Shown here: positions 44,689 through 52,903 of the stretch, one piece after another
Layout of the letters: every line of letters begins with the position of its first letter
Position numbering within the stretch: position 1 is the first letter of the stretch
Source of the DNA: Mucilaginibacter sp. L294
GTDB lineage: Bacteria; Bacteroidota; Bacteroidia; Sphingobacteriales; Sphingobacteriaceae
Length of the DNA: 64,000 bases
Reading direction: 5' to 3'
NCBI RefSeq assembly: GCF_001636615.1
Contig: NZ_LGEK01000014.1
Coordinates: 38,050 to 102,049 of the forward strand
Program-made: the position numbers and the translations under genes
Notes under the pieces: generated by a model
What the model was told of the DNA's origin: nothing
What the model saw: the letters and a program-made list of their open reading frames with translations, nothing else
Database searches by the model: none

Positions 44689-46389
44689 TTACCAGCCCGG
44701 GTTTTGCTCCAGTGTGTGGCCGCTTGCCTGGTAAAAGGCAACTTCTTTTGTTGGCAGTGGTTGCAGGTAATCTTTAGCAGCATCAAACTTCCTGCTTTTT
44801 TCTGCTACCAGGAAACCATTGGCATCTACCTTAGTGGCGTAACTTGGGTCGTTATAAGGTGCCCTTGTAGCCCAGTCTGTGCCGGTTATTTTAATCCCCT
44901 TAACATCCTGCGGTAACTCCGTTTCGGCGGTTTTCCATCTGCGGATATCATCATAACGGAAACCTTCCAGTGTAAGCTCAACCGTGCGTTCGCGCCTTAT
45001 TTCGGTACGCATATCAAGGTTGTTTGCGCCAACAAATGCGTTGGTAAGGTGCGGCATGGCTACCCTGTCGCGCAGTTTGTTGATGGATAGGTTCAGGTCG
45101 TTATCGGTTATCGAACCATTTTTCTCATAAACAGCCTCGGCATAAATCAACAATACTTCGGCGTAGCGGATGATATGCTTATCGTAATCAAATAAACTAT
45201 TATCGCCCTCGCGGCCGGAGTTGTTGGCCAAAGGATCTTCTGACATGTATTTGTACAAAATATAGCCGGTATTAAAGTTGCGCTGAGGTGCATCAGGCCA
45301 GTTGGCTACCTTTATTACGGGGTTAAAAACCCTGTTGGTTAAAGTGCCGGGGATGATCATGGTCTGCGTCATACGTGGGTCGCGGTCCTGAAACTCTGAC
45401 GTAAACGTGCTATAGCCGTGGAAAACGCTGCCTGCCGCTGTAATCGGCAAACCGTTTTTATCCAGGTACATATCAACCATTTTACGCGTTGGGTTATAAC
45501 CATCCTGGTCGTACATGTAAGGGGCATCGTGTCCGATGATGTTCCTGGCGTAACGCCTGTCCAGTATAGATTCTTTTGAATCATCGCCTGCTTCCAGGAA
45601 TAAATAGCGATAACTTTGCGCACCGCTGCCGGTATAAAGGCTGTAAACGCCGCTGTTTATCACTGCCTGTGATGCCGTTACTGCCTCATCCAGGTATTTG
45701 GTAGCCGTAGCGCCGCCTCTTGATTTTTGCCAGGTACCTTCAAATAAGGCCACACGCGCAGTTAAGCTGAGCGCTGCACCTTTTGTGATGCGGCCGATAT
45801 CGGGGGTTGAAAGATCAGACTGCACGGGCAGGTCGTTCTTGGCCTCGTCAAGGTCTTTCAAGATCAGGTCGGCTGTTTCGGTACGGCTTGATCTTGGCGC
45901 GAATAGTTCAGGGTCATTGGTGCCAAGCACTTTGGTAATAAGCGGGACACCACCATAAATGCGCAATAATTTCCAGTAGTACCAGGCCCTGAAAAACTTG
46001 GCTTCGGCCACATACTTTTTAATATCCGCATCGTCTTTACCTTCGCCTTTTTCCATAATGTTGTTGGCCGACCGGATGTAGCTGTAACTATCATTCCATG
46101 TGCCGGAGGTTTCTGATGGCTGTAAGTTGCCGTTACTAACCGAATTGGGGGTATTAAAGGCAATGTCAGATTCTACGTCTTCTTCGCCAAACCTGTCTAA
46201 ACCATTATAAAGGTTATTGGCCGCCAGTTTAAAATCGGCACCAGTTTTCCAAAAGGTTGCATCGGTTATGCTGTCTTTCGAAACCAGATTCAGGTCTTTT
46301 TTACAACCACTCCAGGCCAAAACGGCCAGGCACATTAAAGTAAGGATGGGTGCTTTTATAAAATGTTGATATGAATATTTTCTTTTCAT
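44689..46389 (-). CDS. RagB/SusD-type lipoprotein
   Basis: 566 residues. Lipobox SGC with Cys29, then KKDLNLVSKDSITDATFW. TPR core with KYVAEAKFFRAWYYWKLLRIYG and the C-terminal family signature ELTLEGFRYDDIRRWKTAE. Ends SGHTLEQNPGW. It pairs with the SusC gene whose stop is 12 bp upstream. Full length. Confidence 0.95.
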   Translation of the reverse strand: MKRKYSYQHFIKAPILTLMCLAVLAWSGCKKDLNLVSKDSITDATFWKTGADFKLAANNLYNGLDRFGEEDVESDIAFNTPNSVSNGNLQPSETSGTWNDSYSYIRSANNIMEKGEGKDDADIKKYVAEAKFFRAWYYWKLLRIYGGVPLITKVLGTNDPELFAPRSSRTETADLILKDLDEAKNDLPVQSDLSTPDIGRITKGAALSLTARVALFEGTWQKSRGGATATKYLDEAVTASQAVINSGVYSLYTGSGAQSYRYLFLEAGDDSKESILDRRYARNIIGHDAPYMYDQDGYNPTRKMVDMYLDKNGLPITAAGSVFHGYSTFTSEFQDRDPRMTQTMIIPGTLTNRVFNPVIKVANWPDAPQRNFNTGYILYKYMSEDPLANNSGREGDNSLFDYDKHIIRYAEVLLIYAEAVYEKNGSITDNDLNLSINKLRDRVAMPHLTNAFVGANNLDMRTEIRRERTVELTLEGFRYDDIRRWKTAETELPQDVKGIKITGTDWATRAPYNDPSYATKVDANGFLVAEKSRKFDAAKDYLQPLPTKEVAFYQASGHTLEQNPGW

Positions 46390-46401
46390 GATAACGATCT
46401 T

Positions 46402-49400
46402 TTAAAATTTAACATTTAGGCCCAGTGAATAAACTTTGTTGAATGGGTAGGTGCCCTCGTTACGGTAACCGTCTTCGGGGTCAAAGTTTCCGCCAAATGT
46501 TCCTTTAGATATGGTGAACAGATCCTGGCCGCTCACATAAACGCGGACAGCTTTCGTCCGGATAGTTTTGGCAACTGCATCCGGCAGGTTATATCCTAAG
46601 GTAATTACTTTAAAGCGCAGGTAAGCAACGCTTTGGATGGTTTTGGTAGATGCATGGTAATCATAACCGGCTACATCATCATAACCTAAGTTACCCGGCA
46701 GGTACCTTGGGAATTCGGCGTTAGGCCTGTCGGCGCTGTACGTTTTGCCATAAAAATAAGCTAATGAGGGCCAGAAGAAGGTATTTGGCCTGCTGATGTT
46801 ACCTTCGTAAATAACATCCCTTTTACCAACACCCTGCAAGAACAACTGTAGATCGAAATTTTTGTAGCCCATGGTGATGTTCGACGAGAAGTTGTACCGT
46901 GGGGTAACATTACCGAGGTAAACCATATCGCCGGCAAGTCCTTTTGATTTATCGCCAAAGGCGGTTAGTTTACCGTCGCCATCAACATCCTTATACATCA
47001 TATCACCAATAGCGATCCTTGACGGTACACCCTGAGGCTGTTTGTAAGCATCAAGCTGTGCCTGGGTTTTAATGATCCCTTCAGACACGTAGCCGAAGTA
47101 AGAGTATATGGCGTAACCCTGGCGGTAAGGATTTAAGCCTTCGCTGTAGCTGTCGGTATTTTTTAACTCAACCAGTTTGTTCTTACTGTCGCTCACCTGT
47201 AGCGATATGCTGTATTTAAAATCATTGATCTGGTCTTTCCAGGTGAGGGAAGTTTCAAACCCTTTAGTAACCAGTTTACCCTGGTTGGTTGATGGCGGGG
47301 TTGCACCAAAGGTTGCCGGCACGGCAACGTTTACCAGCATGTCGTTATTGATCTTGTTATAATAATCGAACGAGAACGTAAGTCTTGAACGCAGCACAGA
47401 CAGGTCGATACCAATGTTTTTGTTGGTAATGGTTTCCCATGTCCTGTCAGACGAGGCAGGGTTAGCATTAGCACCTGTAAGGCCTGCATTTGGCGAGCCC
47501 AACGGGTAATTGCCGCCTATAGAGATCAGAGGGATGTAGTCGTAAAGGCCTAATGCACCAATTTCTTGGTTACCCATTCTGCCGTAGGATACCCTAAGTT
47601 TCAGCATATCAAAAACATTCATCGATTTGATGAAACTTTCTTCTGATAAATTATAAGCTAAGGCAGCTGACGGGAACACTGCGCTCCATCGTTTTTCAGG
47701 AGCAAATTTCGAGCTTCCGTCTGCACGGGCGGTAAGGTCTAAAATAAACTTATTTTTAAACGAGTAGCTAAACCTGCTAAAGTACGAACCAAGCGCCTGG
47801 TCGTTTAGGTTACCGGTAAAGTCGGCGTATTCAACCTTGGTACGGTCGGCCAGGTTTAGGGTGAACAGATTATTGTTAGGGAAGTTATAACCTGTTGTGC
47901 GCTGGAATTGGTAATTGGTTTGCTCGAGCGATGCACCACCGGTGAAATTGATATGGTGATCTGCGCCAAACTGTTTGTTATAATCCAGGTAAACCTGGTA
48001 TAATTTGTTTAACGATTTGCTATTGGAGTATGATGCCGAATTTGGCGTGTTCCTGATGTCCTGCACACCACCGGCATAATTGCTGCGGATGATGGTAGGG
48101 TGGGTAGCGCTGTTGTTCAGGTAATCCATCCGGAAAGCAGCCTGGCCTGTTAATTTTAGGCCGGGAATAATAGTGTAGTCGGCTTTAAAGTTTGTAGCAA
48201 AGCGGGAGAAATTGTCGTTAGTGTCCCCGCCTTCTTCCAGGTAACCTGCCGGGTTTGCATAACCCTGGTAGCTATAAAACTGGCCAACAGAGTTATAAAG
48301 TGGCTGGTAAGGGAACTGCCTTGTTACATTCTTTAACGGGCTTTCGCCGTTAATTTCTGATGGGGTTACCGTAGCGGTGTTATCAAAATTGGTACGTGTT
48401 TCTACCGATAGTTTGCTGCTGATACGGAAATCGTAATTTAAGCGCAGGTTGTACCCGTCAGATTTGTTATCGCCGTACCTTAAAATACCATTATCCCTTT
48501 TGTAACCTACAGAAACAAGGTAGTTGTTGTTTTCGCCACCGCCTGATATGGCCACGTTGTGGATCTGCTGCGACGAGCTTTTGTATACAACTTTGTTCCA
48601 GTCGGTATAGCCGTAAAAGCCGGGGTAATTGGTTACACCATAATTCCAGCCTTTATCCAGGTCTGGCGGTGCATTGGATTTTATTTTCTCAAACACTTCC
48701 TGGTCAAAACCTGGCAGGCCTGCATTTTTTAAGCCTTCGTCTGCAAACTCGGCGTATTGCAGGGTGTTCATCATTTTGCGGAGGTAGGTAGGCGTTTTTA
48801 TACCAAAGTTGCCGGTATAGGTAACTTCGGGCGGGCCTTTTTTGCCACGTTTGGTGGTCACAATAATTACCCCGTCGGCCGCACGTGCACCGTAAATGGC
48901 TGCAGCAGCATCTTTTAATACGCTTACTTCGGCAATATCATTTGTGTTGATGGTATTGATATCACTTGGTACGCCGTCAACCAGTATCAGCGGCGAGTTG
49001 CCGTTTATAGATGAGTTACCACGAACTTTAAGGTCGAAGTTACTGCCGCCCGGTTGCCCACTTGCTTTGGTGATGGTTAAGCCCGGTATAGTGCCCTGCA
49101 AGGCATCAAAGCTATTGGTAACCGGCCTGTTCTCAAATACTTCGGCCTTAACGGTAGAGATAGCACCGGTAATAGCACCTTTTGCCCTGGTACCGTAACC
49201 TACTACCACAACTTCATCAAGCTTTGTATCGGTTTTAACCATGCTAACTTCCATATTGGTTTGGTCGTTAACGGTTATCTTTTGTGTTTCGTAGCCGATA
49301 TAAGAGAAAACCAGTATAGAGTTTGGCCCCGGCACATCAAGGCTGAAACCTCCCTGCACATTGGTATTTGTACCAACGGAAGTTCCCTGTACGCCGATGG

Positions 49401-49863
49401 TTACGCCTATCAGCAATTCGCCGGTTTTGCTGTCTTTAATAACCCCGGTTATTTTTTGAAAAGCAACCGCATCATTGTTTTGAAACGGAGTGGCATTGCC
49501 CGGCCGCTCAACAATAAGCACTGTTTTGTTGCGGATGGTATAGCTAAACGGCTGATCTTTGAAGCAGATATCAAGCACTTTTTTCACATCAAGGTCGTTC
49601 GCCTTTATGCTTATTGGCCTGGCATCTTTTAGGGTTTGGTTGTTATAAAGAAAATCATAATCCGTTTGCCTTCTTATTTGCGCAATGATATCGGTCATGG
49701 TTGCATTTTGCGCAATTACGGTGATCTTTTGTGCGTATATCTCTGCTTTTGCCTGTAAAAAAGCGAGGACTAGTAAAACGAAAGTTAGCTTCATTTTTAG
49801 GAAAAAATTGGAATATACATAGGAATCCCTCCTGAAAAGTAATTCAGTAAATTTTTTATACAT
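46402..49863 (-). CDS. SusC-type TonB-dependent receptor with STN domain
   Basis: 1153 residues. After the signal peptide it carries an STN (secretin/TonB N-terminal) domain at about 45-115 (ATMTDIIAQIRRQTDYDFLY), which in this family talks to a FecR anti-sigma factor. Then the beta domain (GVIKDSKTGELLIGVTIG), TonB-box region (LDEVVVVGYGTRAKGAITGA), plug (LILVDGVPSDINTINTNDIA) and barrel ending SLGLNVKF. The STN domain agrees with the FecR/sigma genes upstream, so this receptor is likely sigma-controlled rather than HTCS-controlled. Confidence 0.95.
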   Translation of the reverse strand: MYKKFTELLFRRDSYVYSNFFLKMKLTFVLLVLAFLQAKAEIYAQKITVIAQNATMTDIIAQIRRQTDYDFLYNNQTLKDARPISIKANDLDVKKVLDICFKDQPFSYTIRNKTVLIVERPGNATPFQNNDAVAFQKITGVIKDSKTGELLIGVTIGVQGTSVGTNTNVQGGFSLDVPGPNSILVFSYIGYETQKITVNDQTNMEVSMVKTDTKLDEVVVVGYGTRAKGAITGAISTVKAEVFENRPVTNSFDALQGTIPGLTITKASGQPGGSNFDLKVRGNSSINGNSPLILVDGVPSDINTINTNDIAEVSVLKDAAAAIYGARAADGVIIVTTKRGKKGPPEVTYTGNFGIKTPTYLRKMMNTLQYAEFADEGLKNAGLPGFDQEVFEKIKSNAPPDLDKGWNYGVTNYPGFYGYTDWNKVVYKSSSQQIHNVAISGGGENNNYLVSVGYKRDNGILRYGDNKSDGYNLRLNYDFRISSKLSVETRTNFDNTATVTPSEINGESPLKNVTRQFPYQPLYNSVGQFYSYQGYANPAGYLEEGGDTNDNFSRFATNFKADYTIIPGLKLTGQAAFRMDYLNNSATHPTIIRSNYAGGVQDIRNTPNSASYSNSKSLNKLYQVYLDYNKQFGADHHINFTGGASLEQTNYQFQRTTGYNFPNNNLFTLNLADRTKVEYADFTGNLNDQALGSYFSRFSYSFKNKFILDLTARADGSSKFAPEKRWSAVFPSAALAYNLSEESFIKSMNVFDMLKLRVSYGRMGNQEIGALGLYDYIPLISIGGNYPLGSPNAGLTGANANPASSDRTWETITNKNIGIDLSVLRSRLTFSFDYYNKINNDMLVNVAVPATFGATPPSTNQGKLVTKGFETSLTWKDQINDFKYSISLQVSDSKNKLVELKNTDSYSEGLNPYRQGYAIYSYFGYVSEGIIKTQAQLDAYKQPQGVPSRIAIGDMMYKDVDGDGKLTAFGDKSKGLAGDMVYLGNVTPRYNFSSNITMGYKNFDLQLFLQGVGKRDVIYEGNISRPNTFFWPSLAYFYGKTYSADRPNAEFPRYLPGNLGYDDVAGYDYHASTKTIQSVAYLRFKVITLGYNLPDAVAKTIRTKAVRVYVSGQDLFTISKGTFGGNFDPEDGYRNEGTYPFNKVYSLGLNVKF

Positions 49864-50087
49864 TTGATTGTTAGGTTTAATTTAAATCTATTGGTTAGCT
49901 TTTAATTAACATTACCTGACACAGCATTTGCTGAGAACCAGGGGCGCTTCAACGTCCTTGGTTTTTTTGGTAATACATGCGGGGGTGTTGTCTAATTCTC
50001 GTCGATATTTGCTCCTTTCTTAATTGGTAATTGTTTGTTATTTGGATTTTAAGGTTTCAGAACTATTGTATTGATTACGATTGGCAT

Positions 50088-51224
50088 TTAATCTAAAACG
50101 ATCACCTTTTTGGCTTCCATCTTAAAATGGATATTGCCTATCCGTTCCAGGTTATTCAAAATTTCTGACATGTTTGATGAGCGCGAGAACGTGCCCCCAA
50201 ACCTGTCTTGCTTATTTGTGTTTTTATACTCTATATCAACATCATACCAGCGGCTCATAATTTTCATGATGCTTTTGATCTCCTGGTTATCGAACAAAAA
50301 GTAACCGTTCTTCCACGAAATAACATCATCGGTATTTACCGTTTTAATGTTGATATCATTTTTATCCCTGTATATTTTTGCCTGCTGCCCCGGGGTCAAC
50401 AGATCGGCTTTGCCCGATGTTAAATTCTTTATCCGGATGCTTCCGGCCAGCAGGGTTGTGCTTATCCCGGCATCATCATCATAGGCTTTTACGTTAAAGT
50501 GCGTACCCAATACGGTTATTTCCTGGTTGCCGGTTGCCACGATGAACGGCTTGCCGGCATCATGAGCAACCTCAAAATAAGCCTCGCCATTCACCCTTAC
50601 CTTGCGCTCGTTTTTTGAAAACACAACCGGGAAGGTGATAGACGATGCTGCATTCAGCCATACTTTTGTTCCATCTGCAAGGGTAAGCTGGTATTGCCCG
50701 CCGCGTGGCGTGCTCATCGTATTAAATGCAGATGCGGCGGCTATTGTATTACCGGCAAGCGCATCGTAAATGACCTTGCCTTCCGCAGTTTTGTTGATCA
50801 CCACAGCACCCTGTTCGGCAAGTTTACCGTTAGTAGCATCTTTCAGCCAGATCTGTTTGCCATCGGCCAAAGTAAGGATGGCTTTATTGCCGCCCGGTTT
50901 AAAATCGGGCTTTTGTATTTGCGCAATAGCCGTTGGTTTAACAGGTGCCGTTTTATGTAATAAATAGTAAGCAGATACAGAGACAAATAGCAGCAGGGCT
51001 GCTGCTGCTGCAATACGCGGCCATGCACGTTTAAACGTAACCTGTTTGCGCGGGGCTACTGATTGCCAAACTTCGTCTTTAATAGCCAGGAGCTCGGCGT
51101 CGGCCAGTTCCTGCTTCTCAGGGTCCCATTGCAGGTACCATGTTTCTAGTAAAATCATTTCGTCGGCAGATATAGTGCCGGTTTTGTATTTGGCTAATAA
51201 ATCTTTAATGTTTAGGTTTTGCAT
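50088..51224 (-). CDS. FecR-type anti-sigma factor
   Basis: 378 residues. Short N-terminal cytoplasmic part with the sigma-binding region, one membrane helix (IAAAAALLLFVSVSAYYLL, about 70-88), then a periplasmic FecR domain (FNTMSTPRGGQYQLTLADGT, VWLNAASSITFPVVF, GEAYFEVAHDAGKPF, VLGTHFNVKAY) and a C-terminal DUF4974-like domain. It holds the ECF sigma factor until the STN domain of the receptor signals. Gap to the SusC gene is 224 bp. Confidence 0.95.
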   Translation of the reverse strand: MQNLNIKDLLAKYKTGTISADEMILLETWYLQWDPEKQELADAELLAIKDEVWQSVAPRKQVTFKRAWPRIAAAAALLLFVSVSAYYLLHKTAPVKPTAIAQIQKPDFKPGGNKAILTLADGKQIWLKDATNGKLAEQGAVVINKTAEGKVIYDALAGNTIAAASAFNTMSTPRGGQYQLTLADGTKVWLNAASSITFPVVFSKNERKVRVNGEAYFEVAHDAGKPFIVATGNQEITVLGTHFNVKAYDDDAGISTTLLAGSIRIKNLTSGKADLLTPGQQAKIYRDKNDINIKTVNTDDVISWKNGYFLFDNQEIKSIMKIMSRWYDVDIEYKNTNKQDRFGGTFSRSSNMSEILNNLERIGNIHFKMEAKKVIVLD

Positions 51225-51292
51225 TATCTCTTCTATATCTAATTACTACATAGACAGCTAAGGGATACGCCATGGGGGTAACGAAATGTAAA

Positions 51293-51871
51293 TTATTTAC
51301 AAAATAAAAAGAAGATGAAAAGCACGATGCCAAGCTTTATCCGTAAGATCTTTAAGGCATTTTTAACATGGCTCCTTACCGATTGTTCTGTAAGGTTCAG
51401 CTTGTCGCCAATTTCCTTATAGCTTAGGTTATATTTACGGCTTAGTTCAAACACCTCGCGCATTTTTGGCGGCAGGGCATGTATTTCACGCTCTATTATG
51501 GCAGCCAGTTGCCTTTCGCGCACCCGGTGGTCGGTAAATGCTTCGGCTACATCAACCTGGGTAGCCAGGGCCGACCGGTACTTTTCTTCCACATGCTTAT
51601 GGGCAATGGCGTTAAGTACCCTGTTCCTTACCCAGGTGTACAGGTAGTTAGAGAAATTTGTTTTGGGCTCAAGCAGAGCTCGTTTCGACCACAGGTATAC
51701 AAATAACTCCTGAACCAGGTCTTTTGCCTCATCCTTATCCCGCAAACGGTGATAAGCGTGCAAATAAAGCACCCCGAAATAACGGTCGTAGATCTCAGCG
51801 AATGCAACTTCGTTGTCAGACTTAACCAAGTCCAGCAATTCCATATCACTCAAAGAGTTATAAGCACTCAT
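51293..51871 (-). CDS. ECF RNA polymerase sigma-70 factor
   Basis: 192 residues. Region 2 (AFAEIYDRYFGVLYLHAYHRL, DLVQELFVYLWSKR) and region 4 (LPPKMREVFELSRKYNLSYKEIGDKLNLTEQSVRSHVKNALK) are both present. A hydrophobic C-terminal tail (GIVLFIFFLF) is usual for Bacteroidota sigma factors of SusCD loci. It directs transcription of the locus when freed from FecR, whose gene follows after 68 bp. Confidence 0.95.
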   Translation of the reverse strand: MSAYNSLSDMELLDLVKSDNEVAFAEIYDRYFGVLYLHAYHRLRDKDEAKDLVQELFVYLWSKRALLEPKTNFSNYLYTWVRNRVLNAIAHKHVEEKYRSALATQVDVAEAFTDHRVRERQLAAIIEREIHALPPKMREVFELSRKYNLSYKEIGDKLNLTEQSVRSHVKNALKILRIKLGIVLFIFFLFCK

Positions 51872-51926
51872 TTATCGCTTGTTTTTTTTTGCCCGGCCAT
51901 TTTACGGCTGAAATAATTGGTTACAT

Positions 51927-51934
51927 CAAATCTA
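51927..51934 (-). promoter_or_regulatory. Candidate -7 element before the sigma gene
   Basis: On the minus strand TAGATTTG matches the Bacteroidota -7 consensus TAnnTTTG exactly, 55 bp before the sigma start. No good -33 element is at the usual distance. The rest of 51935-52212 shows no gene. Confidence 0.3.
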
Positions 51935-52212
51935 ATAATATTTTTATATATAACTTTTACCAACTGTTTGCGCAGAGAAAAGGGAGAATTTTTACATAAA
52001 TTCTGCGTTTGGACGTTTAAAGTTATAGTTCATCAATTGATAATAAACTGTACAAAATGTATTTTTATTTTTACGATGATTTCACTCAGTAGAAGAAGCC
52101 GGTATGTTTTTAACTGGTTTTTATTATTTTGAATAAGGATGATAACTCGTTATTCGTATTAAATGAAAGAATCCTGAAAGTACATTTATCTCTTCACTAT
52201 TTTATTAAGTAA

Positions 52213-52701
52213 AAAAGCACCCCGGCGCTACCTTTATTTAACAATAAAATAATTTGCCACTGTGGCAAGAAGGGCTGCCTGGAAACAGAGGCTTCGGGTT
52301 GGGCGCTTACCAAGTTGTTTAAAGATAGGATCGAGACGGGTTCCTCAACGACCATCGCACAACAAAAACCAACATCGGCCAACATCCGGTTAGCAGTTAT
52401 TATTGAAGGAGCTAAAAATGATGATTTTTTAGCTATTGACGTTATTGCTCAAATTGGCGAAAAACTGGGCCGCGGTATTGCGCTTTTAATTAATATTTTC
52501 AACCTCGAACTGGTGATATTGGGCGGTAGCCTTGCTTCCACAGGTGATTATATCCGACTCCCTATCAAGAGTGCTATCAACAAATACGCTCTTAGTCTTG
52601 TAAATAATGATATGCAATTAAAAATATTAAAACTGGGCGAAAAAGCTGGAATAATTGGAGCCCGTCTGTTGGTCAGGAATAGGTTGCTTGATTTAAAATA
52701 A
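52213..52701 (+). pseudogene. C-terminal remnant of a ROK-family sugar kinase or repressor
   Basis: The frame opens after a stop at 52210 and reads LPLFNNKIICHCGKKGCLET, the ROK zinc-binding signature (C-H-C-G-x-x-G-C-L-E-T), then continues through NLELVILGGSLASTGDYI to the end. The whole N-terminal half (about 190 residues with the ATP- and sugar-binding DxGxT motif) is missing, and no matching piece is found upstream. An ATG at 52315 exists but lies after the signature. Most likely a dead relic. Confidence 0.75.
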
Positions 52702-52903
52702 GTATATTTCTCTTCAATACAAGTTCATTAAACAGGTTCGATCATTGGATACGATCTGCTATCGCAAAACTTTTTGAATAAAGGTATGATAAGTTCTTTA
52801 ATCAACCAAAACCCTAAAGAACAGTGTTAGTGATCAATTAACAGACAGGTACGGCCACAGGCATCGGTAACGGAATACAGATCAACATCACTCCTTGATC
52901 TGT

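Noticed and set aside
49936..49962. Terminator-like stem between FecR and SusC genes.
   Set aside because: The T-run is on the plus strand, against the direction of the operon, and the stem relies on several G-T pairs.
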